A stretch of 62,136 bases of DNA from an uncultured Clostridia bacterium (GTDB taxonomy: Bacteria > Bacillota > Clostridia > Oscillospirales > Ruminococcaceae): contig CANQLI010000007.1 in NCBI GenBank assembly GCA_947624675.1, positions 67,090 through 129,225 of the forward strand. The letters run 5' to 3'. The notes below the pieces were generated by a model. The model saw only the letters and a list, made by a program, of their open reading frames with translations, had not been told where the DNA came from and did no database searches. Positions 43,785-51,733 of this stretch are shown here, one piece after another; the stretch's first letter is position 1, and the number at the start of each line of letters is the position of its first letter. A program made the translations under genes and the position numbers.

Positions 43785-44103
43785 TTTATTCTCCTTTTCA
43801 ATAAACATTCCGTAAAATATATGAATGATTCGGCGCCGCAAAGTCACCTACAACAGACCTTTTTGACCCAATCCTCTGACCACCCGTCTAAGGCATCGGA
43901 TAAGACATATTTTGCGGCTATAATTATTAACAAATTATGAATATTATTAAGTTTTTGTAAATAATCTGTATTTATTTTATGAAAAATGTACGTTTGCGTA
44001 CATTTTTTCGAGATTTTGCGCTGTTAGTAGAAGGATAAAAATAAAAAAACAAAAATCATCGTTTGATTGATAAGCGTTTTCTATTATGTTTTCAAATGGG
44101 AAA
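43785..44103. other. Intergenic region priA-def with repeated element
   Basis: 319 bases between priA (44104) and def (43784). Its middle is the first copy of a 111-bp dispersed element with a terminator-like hairpin. No gene is seen. Confidence 0.6.
43924..44034 (+). repeat. 111-bp dispersed intergenic element, copy 1
   Basis: Aligns without gaps to 51414-51524 (offset 7,490). Core: AATGTACG-TTTG-CGTACATT followed by TTTT (43985-44006), then a conserved GATTTTGCGCTRTTAGTAGA. Confidence 0.8.
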
Positions 44104-46566
44104 TTATATTCCAGTGTCGCCGTTAATATCAGCAAACAGCCTCGTATTGCAGAACACCTTCGACTTATAACAGTCTAAAAGGGTATTATACATTAGAGTT
44201 CTGAAGTCTGACGAATTTTTGCATTTTATTATTATCCTGTGGCGAAACCTGCCGTTTATTCTCGGAAGTACACAAGGAGCGGGGCCCAAGACTCTCAACG
44301 GTTTTTTATAATCCATCTCTGATATATTTTTCTTAAAGAGCCTAATAAATTCCCTTGCGCTTTGTTCCGCCTCGGAATTTATCTCACTTGAAATCCCGAC
44401 AACACAAATATCACAAAACGGCGGATAAGTAAGCGCACGCCTTAGTTCTATCTCGCCCTCATAAAAGCCGTTGTAATCCTGATTTGCGGCAAGCTCGATA
44501 ACATAGTGCTGAGGCGAATAGGTCTGAATAAATGCAATTCCCTTTTTCTTTCCTCTTCCGCTCCTGCCGACGACCTGAGTAAGCAGCGAAAAGGTTTTCT
44601 CATAGCTTTGAAAACCACCTGAATAAAGGCTTTTGTCGAGCGATAAAACTCCGACAAGCGTCACATTTTCAAAATCAAGACCCTTAGCTATCATCTGCGT
44701 GCCGAGCATTATATCATACTCGCCGTTTTTAAAGGCTTCAAAGCCCTTCTGATAAGCGTATCTTGAGCCAGTCGTATCAGCGTCCATTCTAAGCACTCTT
44801 GCATTTGGAAAAAGCTTTTCGACCTCATCCTCTACTCGCTGAGTTCCGACACCTGTTGCTTTTAAATGAGTGCTGTGACAGTTGTCACACTCGGTTATAT
44901 TAGACCTTGTATAGCCACAGTAATGGCACATAAGCCGGTTATTTTTTTTGTGATAAGTAAGCGGAATGCTGCAATTAGGGCACTGAACCGGGGTCCTGCA
45001 TTCAAGACAGGTAACATATGTGTTAAAGCCCCTGCGGTTCAAAAGTATGATAGACTGCTCACCGCGCTTAAGATTTTCGTCTATCGCAGACATAAGCGAG
45101 CGTGAAAACAACGAATTGTTTCCGTCCGCCTCTTCCTTCTGCATATCGACTACCACTACCTGCGGAAGCGGAGATCGGTTATATCTGTTTTTAAGCTCAA
45201 ATAGATGAAATCTTCCGATATGCGCATAAAAACAGCTTTCTATTGATGGCGTAGCCGACGCCATAAGAAGTGTGCATTTGTTATGACCGCAGCGTTGAAT
45301 AGCCACATCTCTTGCGTGGTATCTGGGAGAATTTTCAGACTTATATGTATGTTCTCCCTCTTCGTCCATTATTATTATACCTATATTTTTAAGCGGCGCG
45401 AACACTGCGGAACGCGTACCTATAACTATTTTTGCATCTCCTGTGCTGATCCTTTTAAACTCGTCAACACGCTGACCAAGTGAAAGGCTTGAATGTATCA
45501 CAGCGACCGTAGCTCCGAAGAGCGCTTTAAACTGTTGAACCATCTGCGGTGTAAGAGATATTTCCGGTACGAGCATAAGAGCTGTTCTACCAAGGTTAAG
45601 CGTTTCATTTATAAGACGGATAAATACGCTCGTTTTTCCGCTTCCGGTAACCCCGTGAAGCAATGCACCGCAAGGCTTTTGAGCTTTAACAAGCTTAAGT
45701 ATCCCATCAAAAACCACCTGCTGCTCATCGTTTAAGACTATACTTTCAGGATCGGTAGATACTGTGTCAAAAGTCTCAGGAGTTCTTAGTGTTTCTATCT
45801 CAAACTCCTCACAAATGCCGTTAGTAATAAGTCTTTTGATTATAGATTGGGTAACATTCGCCATATAGCATATTTCTTTTATTGAAGCCGACCCGCACTG
45901 TGCCAAAAGGTCTATTACCACCTGCTGCTTAGGAGTTATCCTTGCTCCGGCCTCACCGTCAAGGTACGCATCAGTAAGCCGTATCATTTTTACAGTTTCA
46001 TCGCCGACTCTTCTTTTCAAAATATCGGTCTCCTCGATAACGCCTTTATTTATAAGCGACTCGACGACCGCCTTTTTCTCAGGGTTGCCCTTAAAGTCCA
46101 TAATAAGGTCTCTGTCCCTTTGTGTCTCGCCCATCATAAAAGCGTTTAAAAGAGTTCTCTCCATATCTGAAAGCTCCGTCTCAAGCTTTGAATTAACTCT
46201 TTTATAGTGAGTGGCAACGCTGAAATCATATCCAGTAGGCACGATTGTTTTATAAGCCTCGTAATATGTGCAGAAGGTATTTTCTTTTAGCCAGTAAACG
46301 AGCTTTAGCATCTCGTCATTCAAAAGAGGCTTTAAATCCACCACGCTTAATATATTTTTAAGCTCCTCTTTATGCTGATCAGTCTCATATATCCTAAGCA
46401 CAAACCCAAGCCGTTTTCTGTTACCCTTTCCAAACGGCACCAAGACTCTTGCACCCGGCTTTACCTTGTCGGCAAGACCCTGCGGAACGGCATAGCTGTA
46501 TTCTGCGTCAAAGCTGAGCGCAGTGTTTGAAAGCGCCGTTTTTGCAACTAAAAATCTTGCCTGCAT
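44104..46566 (-). CDS. priA: Primosomal helicase PriA
   Basis: An 820-residue replication-restart helicase. It has an N-terminal DNA-binding domain, a winged helix near 220-265, and Walker A LLHGVTGSGKTSVF (about 300-313). The DEAH-like box is MDEEGEH and a zinc region follows with CLECRTPVQCPNC and CHYCGYT...CDNC. The SF2 motifs GTQMIAKGLDFENV and VGRSGRG complete it. Full length. In many Bacillota coaBC stands between rpoZ and priA; here the gap is only 24 bases. Confidence 0.96.
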   Translation of the reverse strand: MQARFLVAKTALSNTALSFDAEYSYAVPQGLADKVKPGARVLVPFGKGNRKRLGFVLRIYETDQHKEELKNILSVVDLKPLLNDEMLKLVYWLKENTFCTYYEAYKTIVPTGYDFSVATHYKRVNSKLETELSDMERTLLNAFMMGETQRDRDLIMDFKGNPEKKAVVESLINKGVIEETDILKRRVGDETVKMIRLTDAYLDGEAGARITPKQQVVIDLLAQCGSASIKEICYMANVTQSIIKRLITNGICEEFEIETLRTPETFDTVSTDPESIVLNDEQQVVFDGILKLVKAQKPCGALLHGVTGSGKTSVFIRLINETLNLGRTALMLVPEISLTPQMVQQFKALFGATVAVIHSSLSLGQRVDEFKRISTGDAKIVIGTRSAVFAPLKNIGIIIMDEEGEHTYKSENSPRYHARDVAIQRCGHNKCTLLMASATPSIESCFYAHIGRFHLFELKNRYNRSPLPQVVVVDMQKEEADGNNSLFSRSLMSAIDENLKRGEQSIILLNRRGFNTYVTCLECRTPVQCPNCSIPLTYHKKNNRLMCHYCGYTRSNITECDNCHSTHLKATGVGTQRVEDEVEKLFPNARVLRMDADTTGSRYAYQKGFEAFKNGEYDIMLGTQMIAKGLDFENVTLVGVLSLDKSLYSGGFQSYEKTFSLLTQVVGRSGRGKKKGIAFIQTYSPQHYVIELAANQDYNGFYEGEIELRRALTYPPFCDICVVGISSEINSEAEQSAREFIRLFKKNISEMDYKKPLRVLGPAPCVLPRINGRFRHRIIIKCKNSSDFRTLMYNTLLDCYKSKVFCNTRLFADINGDTGI

Positions 46567-46590
46567 AGCATAACAGCTTCCTCTCTATGA

Positions 46591-46800
46591 TTATCCTTTA
46601 ACACCCGGGTCTTCGATCAACCTGTATTCTCCTGATACAAACTCATCAATAGCTGTTTTCACAGGCTTTTCGTTTAATACGATTTTTTCCTCAATAGCAT
46701 TGTCAGCGATCTGTCTTGCTCTTTTCGCAACGGCAATTACCAATGAATAATAGCTTTCGTTGTTTCTTAAAATCTGCGTTGCAGAGATTGGTTTACTCAT
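46591..46800 (-). CDS. rpoZ: RNA polymerase omega subunit
   Basis: A 69-residue protein with the signature SYYSLVIAVAKRARQIADNA (about 16-35), which wraps the beta-prime subunit and aids RNA polymerase assembly. It overlaps gmk by 8 bases, the typical gmk-rpoZ arrangement. Confidence 0.92.
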   Translation of the reverse strand: MSKPISATQILRNNESYYSLVIAVAKRARQIADNAIEEKIVLNEKPVKTAIDEFVSGEYRLIEDPGVKG

Positions 46801-47410
46801 CCTCTAATACCTCCAGAATTTTATTATCAATATCCTTACAATGATACTTTCTTGCTCTCTTTGCCGCAATTATACAAGCGTCAAAATCCTTTAAAGCATC
46901 ATCGAGATCATCGTTTACTATAACAAAGTCAAAATATTTAGCGTAAGGTATCTCACTTTTTGCCCTTTTCACTCTCTGATCAACCTTTTCAACAGGTTCC
47001 GTTCCTCTTTTCAACAGCCTTCTTTTAAGCTCCTTAACAGATGGCGGAAGAATGAATATCGTCACAGCTTCGGGCAGCTTTTTTATCAGTTTCATAGCGC
47101 CCTCTACCTCCACCTCAAAAAGCACATTTTTTCCTTCGCTTATAAGCTTTTCAACTGCCGACCTCGGCGTACCGTAAAGGTTCCCGCAGTATTCGGCATA
47201 TTCGAGAAAATCGTCGGCTTTTATCATTTCTTCAAATTCTTCGCGTGATTTAAAATAATAATGCACACCGTCGATCTCGCCTTCTCTTGGCTGTCTTGTG
47301 GTCGCGGAAACCGAATAAACAAGCCCGTGTCTTTTATCGGCTCCGTTTAAAAGCGTTCCCTTACCGCAGCCCGACGGCGCAGTAACGATATATAATGTTC
47401 CTCTACTCAT
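46793..47410 (-). CDS. gmk: Guanylate kinase
   Basis: A 205-residue enzyme phosphorylating GMP to GDP. I start it at ATG 47410 after GGAGGG; the longer frame runs into remA. Walker A VTAPSGCGKGTLL, the GMP-binding segment SVSATTRQPREGEIDGVHYYF and EVEVEGAMKL are present. It overlaps remA by 8 bases. Confidence 0.96.
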   Translation of the reverse strand: MSRGTLYIVTAPSGCGKGTLLNGADKRHGLVYSVSATTRQPREGEIDGVHYYFKSREEFEEMIKADDFLEYAEYCGNLYGTPRSAVEKLISEGKNVLFEVEVEGAMKLIKKLPEAVTIFILPPSVKELKRRLLKRGTEPVEKVDQRVKRAKSEIPYAKYFDFVIVNDDLDDALKDFDACIIAAKRARKYHCKDIDNKILEVLEDE

Positions 47411-47645
47411 TTTTTCCCTCCGTCCTAGCTGCAAGAGTGGAAACCTCAAGCGCCGACAAAACCACATGATCCGAGTTCATAACAATAACTGTTCTTGTTT
47501 TTTTTCCATAAGTCGCGTCAATAAGCGTACCCTTGCTTTTAGCTTCTGTTATAATTCGTTTTACGGGCGCTGAATCGGGCGCTACCATAGCCACCACATT
47601 GTCAAGTGACACCACATTTGAGTACCCTATATTTAAAAGCTTCAT
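47403..47645 (-). CDS. remA: Extracellular-matrix regulator RemA (DUF370)
   Basis: An 80-residue protein beginning MKLLNIGYSNVVSLDNVVAM, the RemA/DUF370 signature. RemA forms ring-like oligomers that bind DNA and activate biofilm matrix operons in Bacillus. Gene order yicC-remA-gmk-rpoZ is conserved. The nearby mobile element brings its own matrix genes, but no RemA site can be shown there. Confidence 0.93.
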   Translation of the reverse strand: MKLLNIGYSNVVSLDNVVAMVAPDSAPVKRIITEAKSKGTLIDATYGKKTRTVIVMNSDHVVLSALEVSTLAARTEGKNE

Positions 47646-47655
47646 ATTTCCTCCG

Positions 47656-48534
47656 CTATTCTATATTCTGAACCTGCTCTCGTATTTTTTCTATCTCACT
47701 CTTAAGGTCTACCACCATTTGTGTTGTCTCAAGGTCCTGTCCTTTAGAACCTATCGTATTCACCTCGCGGTTAAGCTCCTGAGTTAAAAAGTCAAGCTTT
47801 CTTCCCACCGGCTCATCAGATTCTATCAACGAACGGTACTGTGAGATATGGCTCCTAAGCCTTACCGTCTCCTCATCTACCGCAATTTTTTCCGAGAAAA
47901 TACAAGCCTCTGTAAGCACTCTCGAATCGTCAATATTCCTGTCGGAAAGTATCTCATTAAGCCTTGAATAAAGCCTCTCTCTATACGCATTTACCACCTC
48001 GGGAGAACGCTTCTCGATCTTACCAACTACTTTTTCTATATAATCAAGCCTTAAAGAGATGTCGTCGTGCATCTTAACTCCCTCAGTCTGTCTCATCTCA
48101 ATAAATTTATCCAGAGCTGATCCTGCTACCTTCTTAACATCCGCCCAGATACCCTCCTCATCCTCTAATGTCTTAACAACATTAAATATATCCGGAAGCC
48201 TCATAATAGAAGAAAGTGACAAATCGTCATCAAGCTTTAGTTCCTCATTCGCCCTTTTTAAAGCGTTTACATACCCGCTTGCTATTGAACGGTTTACCTC
48301 AATAGCAGCGTCCGTACCCTCCTGATTAACAATCGAGACAGAAACCTCAACCTTTCCTCTTGATACCTTTCCATTTAAAAAGCCTTTTAGCTTTTCATCA
48401 AGATAACCGTATGCTCTCGGCACACGGGAATAAAATTCATAATACCTGTGGTTTACCGCCTTTATCTCAACTAAAATCTCTCTGTTGTTGATAACCTCCT
48501 GCGCTCTTCCGAAACCTGTCATACTTTTTAACAT
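47656..48534 (-). CDS. YicC/YloC family endoribonuclease
   Basis: A 292-residue protein with the N-terminal signature MLKSMTGFGRAQ and the C-terminal signature GRKLDFLTQELNREVNTIGSK typical of YicC/YloC, shown in other bacteria to be an endoribonuclease of RNA turnover. It starts the long conserved operon that runs to spoVM, with GAGGAG before the ATG. Confidence 0.92.
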   Translation of the reverse strand: MLKSMTGFGRAQEVINNREILVEIKAVNHRYYEFYSRVPRAYGYLDEKLKGFLNGKVSRGKVEVSVSIVNQEGTDAAIEVNRSIASGYVNALKRANEELKLDDDLSLSSIMRLPDIFNVVKTLEDEEGIWADVKKVAGSALDKFIEMRQTEGVKMHDDISLRLDYIEKVVGKIEKRSPEVVNAYRERLYSRLNEILSDRNIDDSRVLTEACIFSEKIAVDEETVRLRSHISQYRSLIESDEPVGRKLDFLTQELNREVNTIGSKGQDLETTQMVVDLKSEIEKIREQVQNIE

Positions 48535-48594
48535 TTTACTTTATATTCTCCTCTGACAACTGTATATCTTTAAAAATATTGTACCACAGTAAGC

Positions 48595-48625
48595 AAAAAA
48601 AGGCAATGTTTATTAACATTACCTT
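48595..48625 (-). terminator. Terminator of the HAD phosphatase gene
   Basis: On the minus strand AAGGTAATGTT / AACATTGCCTT followed by a run of T. It separates the phosphatase gene from the yicC operon. Confidence 0.85.
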
Positions 48626-48652
48626 CATATAAATTTTACATAGTATTAACAA

Positions 48653-49300
48653 TTAAAATACCGTCCTCAGCATCTCGGTAAGGTTTTCACATACCGCAAC
48701 TCTCGGGTATTTTTCAAACTCCGAATTATCGGTAGTTCCCGTAAGGACCGCACAAAAATCGACCCCGGCATTTTGCGCTGTCATAGCGTCAATGTAGCTG
48801 TCGCCTATGTATAAGACCTCTGACTTGTCTGTGTTAAAATACTCTATTGTACGAATAAGTCCCTCCGGGTCAGGTTTACAGGCGCTGACATCTTCTATCC
48901 CGGTTATTTTGTCCAAAACCAAAAGATTTCCTTCCCGTTCAAATGCCTCTTTTATCCTGTAAGCGCGCTTGGTTGATACAACTCCTATTTTAATTCCTGA
49001 GTTTTTCAACAGCTGTAAAACGCCTAAAGCATCGTCATAGAACCTCGTCATAGGGGTCATTATCTCGTCTGCCTTTGAACGGTATGTTACCGAGAGCTTA
49101 TCAATAAGCTCATCATCCTTACAACCCAAAAACTGTTCAAAAGCATCCTCTATCGTAAGTCCTATGGTTTTTACAATAGTCTGATCATCGGGAACACTTA
49201 CGCCGTGTGTATTTAACGCAAACTTAAAGCATTCAAGGATCGGAGGCTTTGAATCCGCAAGAGTAAGGTCAAAATCAAATATACATACAGAATACTTCAT
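48653..49300 (-). CDS. HAD hydrolase, phosphoglycolate-phosphatase type
   Basis: A 215-residue cytosolic phosphatase. Motif I is FDFDLTLADS, motif II VVSTKRA, and motifs III/IV lie in KPDPEGL and YIGDSYIDAMTAQNAG. The cap domain between motifs I and II is of the helical C1 type, as in Gph and PpaX. The substrate cannot be told from sequence. It follows glmS with 38 bases between and is closed by its own terminator. Confidence 0.88.
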   Translation of the reverse strand: MKYSVCIFDFDLTLADSKPPILECFKFALNTHGVSVPDDQTIVKTIGLTIEDAFEQFLGCKDDELIDKLSVTYRSKADEIMTPMTRFYDDALGVLQLLKNSGIKIGVVSTKRAYRIKEAFEREGNLLVLDKITGIEDVSACKPDPEGLIRTIEYFNTDKSEVLYIGDSYIDAMTAQNAGVDFCAVLTGTTDNSEFEKYPRVAVCENLTEMLRTVF

Positions 49301-49338
49301 TTTACCGTCCTTTCCGCAAATTACAACAAATTAACCGG

Positions 49339-51168
49339 CTATTCGACCGTTACACTCTTAGCAAGATTTCTCGGCTTATCAACATCGTTTCCCCTCAATA
49401 CAGAGGAATAATATGCTATAAGCTGAAGCGGAACTATCGCTATCATCGGCATAAGCATATCGTCAACAGTAGGAAGCTTTATAACATAGTCAGCGGCTTC
49501 CTCATCGACACTCATACACTTATGCGTTATAAGAACTACCTTTGCACCTCTTGACTTTACTTCCTTTATGTTGCTCATAGTCTTATCAAAAAGCTCTCTT
49601 TGAGTTGCTACCGCAACGACCGGCATCTGTTCTGTGACAAGAGATATTGTTCCGTGCTTAAGCTCTCCCGCCGCATATGCTTCCGAGTGTATATATGAGA
49701 TCTCCTTTAGCTTAAGAGAACCCTCCATAGAAAGCGCATAATCAAGACCTCTTCCTATGTAAAGAAGGTTTTCCGAGCTTATTAGCTTTGAAGCGACATA
49801 AGAACAGGTGTCAGAAAGCTCAAGAACCTTTTCGATTATCTCGGGTACCTTACAAATTACAGAAACGAGTCGTTTACACTCGTCCTTTGAAATCGTTTTC
49901 TTTATAAAGGCAAGCTTAAAAGCCAGAAGATAGAACATAGCGATCTGTACCATATACGCCTTTGTTGAAGCAACGGATATTTCAGGTCCTGCGTGGGTAT
50001 ACAAAACTATATCGGATTCTCTTGCGATAGACGAGCCCTTTACATTGACAATTCCCATCGTCGCGGCTCCTACATTTTTCGCAAGCCGCAGAGCTGCCAA
50101 GGTATCCGCAGTCTCTCCCGACTGTGAAACAAGTATAACCAGATCCTGTTTACTCAAAATCGGATTTCTGTACCTGAATTCCGAAGCGAGATCGACCGTT
50201 ACCGGAACTCTTGCAAGCCTTTCTATAACATACTTACCCACAGTTGCTGCGTGCATTGCCGTTCCGCAGGCTATGATAAATATTCTCTTGTACCCATTAA
50301 GCATCTCGTCGGTAAGACCGCTTTCGGAAAAATCAGGCATACCGTTTGATATTCTTGGAGTTACAGTCATCTTTATAGCATTCGGCTGTTCATAGATCTC
50401 CTTAAGCATATAGTGCTCAAAGCCGCCTTTTGCCGCTGATTCCTCATCAAAATCCGCTGTTAAGACCTCTTTATCTATCTGTTTTCCAAACTTAGTAAAA
50501 AATCTTACGCCAGAGCTGTCTAAAACGGCGATCTCATCCTCATCAAGGAGGTAATAATCCTTTGTATACTTTAAAATAGCCGGAACATCAGATGCTATAA
50601 ACGACTCATTTTCACCCTTTCCGACAATAAGCGGTGAATCCTTCCTTACGGCATATATGGTGTCAGGGAAATCCTTAAATAATATCCCCAGAGCGTATGA
50701 GCCCTCTATCTCATTTATAACTTCCTTGATACACTCCAACGGATCTTTTCCGTCATAATAATAGTCTAAAAGCTTTGCCACCGTTTCGGTATCGGTCTGA
50801 CTTTCAAATACATATCCCTGTGACTCCAGAAACTCCTTTAACTTCTTATAATTTTCAATAATTCCGTTGTGTACAATAGTCACCCTCGCATTACCGTGAG
50901 GATGACTGTTAATATCGCTCGGTTCACCGTGGGTAGCCCATCTTGTATGTCCGATTCCGCAATTACCTTTTAGCCCTCCCTCGGTTTTAAGCTTATCATT
51001 TAAATCCTTTAATCTGCCTTTTGCTTTTATCGTTTTAATGTCTTTGCTTTTGCTGTCAAATACAGCTATTCCCGCCGAATCATATCCTCTGTACTCAAGC
51101 TTGGACAAGCCGTTCAGCAAAACCTCCGTACATTCCTTTTTACCTATATATCCTACAATACCACACAT
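49339..51168 (-). CDS. glmS: Glutamine-fructose-6-phosphate aminotransferase
   Basis: A 609-residue enzyme making glucosamine-6-phosphate for the cell wall. The start must be the ATG at 51168, since Met removal exposes the catalytic Cys of CGIVGYIG; the upstream TTG is not used. It has an N-terminal glutaminase domain (GHTRWATHGEP, SHPH), two SIS domains (CGTAMHA, VSQSGETADTLAAL) and the C-terminal signature DKPRNLAKSVTVE. A promoter TTGATT-N17-TATTAT lies upstream. No glmS ribozyme core is seen. Confidence 0.97.
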   Translation of the reverse strand: MCGIVGYIGKKECTEVLLNGLSKLEYRGYDSAGIAVFDSKSKDIKTIKAKGRLKDLNDKLKTEGGLKGNCGIGHTRWATHGEPSDINSHPHGNARVTIVHNGIIENYKKLKEFLESQGYVFESQTDTETVAKLLDYYYDGKDPLECIKEVINEIEGSYALGILFKDFPDTIYAVRKDSPLIVGKGENESFIASDVPAILKYTKDYYLLDEDEIAVLDSSGVRFFTKFGKQIDKEVLTADFDEESAAKGGFEHYMLKEIYEQPNAIKMTVTPRISNGMPDFSESGLTDEMLNGYKRIFIIACGTAMHAATVGKYVIERLARVPVTVDLASEFRYRNPILSKQDLVILVSQSGETADTLAALRLAKNVGAATMGIVNVKGSSIARESDIVLYTHAGPEISVASTKAYMVQIAMFYLLAFKLAFIKKTISKDECKRLVSVICKVPEIIEKVLELSDTCSYVASKLISSENLLYIGRGLDYALSMEGSLKLKEISYIHSEAYAAGELKHGTISLVTEQMPVVAVATQRELFDKTMSNIKEVKSRGAKVVLITHKCMSVDEEAADYVIKLPTVDDMLMPMIAIVPLQLIAYYSSVLRGNDVDKPRNLAKSVTVE

Positions 51169-51211
51169 AATCAATGTCTCCTTTCATTGACTGATGTTAA
51201 TATACATTGAT

Positions 51212-51240
51212 ATAATACCATATCTGTTAAAATAAATCAA
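51212..51240 (-). promoter_or_regulatory. glmS promoter
   Basis: Read on the minus strand: TTGATT (51240-51235), 17-base spacer, TATTAT (51217-51212). Confidence 0.65.
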
Positions 51241-51413
51241 GTGTAAAAAACATAGGGGGAGGGTGATGACCGCAGGTATAGAATAGATATGTCACGGATA
51301 ATAAAGAATAAAAAAATTGTAGAAATTTTTTGAAAACTGTTAAAAGCTAAGCCAAATAAAGCCAGTAAGTCCACAGTTTAGTTTAATATGATTTTTAAAT
51401 TTGAAGTGCTATT

Positions 51414-51524
51414 TTATTAACAAATTATGAATATTGTAAACATTCTGTTACAAAATATAATTTATTTTATGAAGAATGTACGTTTGCGTACATTTTTTCC
51501 TGATTTTGCGCTATTAGTAGAGGG
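51414..51524 (+). repeat. 111-bp dispersed intergenic element, copy 2
   Basis: Second copy of 43924-44034; the hairpin (51475-51496) and the downstream GATTTTGCGCTATTAGTAGA are best conserved. Confidence 0.8.
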
Positions 51525-51733
51525 GCTACAAAAAAAGCCGCGCTCAAAAGAACACGGCTTTGATTTATATCAAGCGGTTTCAAAAAAGGCGTTTCCGCAA
51601 AAGCTCCCCTACGGCGAAAAGCTCGCCGCTTCTGCCGCGTCTTTTTCACCACCGCTTCTATATATTATGCCCAATAATTTAATTTGCGACATAAATTTGC
51701 AAAAAGACATACAGGAAATTTTTACCGAGAAAG

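Larger units (their letters stand above)
51169..51733. other. 565-bp intergenic region glmS-LCP gene
   Basis: It holds the glmS promoter (51212-51240, minus), about 170 bases without visible features, the second copy of the 111-bp element (51414-51524), and a weak hairpin AAAGCCG/CGGCTTT near 51531-51559 that may terminate the LCP gene. The reading frames across it look spurious. Confidence 0.6.

Noticed and set aside
51175-51420. glmS ribozyme upstream of glmS
   Set aside because: The conserved core was looked for on the minus strand and not seen; only a promoter is visible. A covariance-model search would be decisive.
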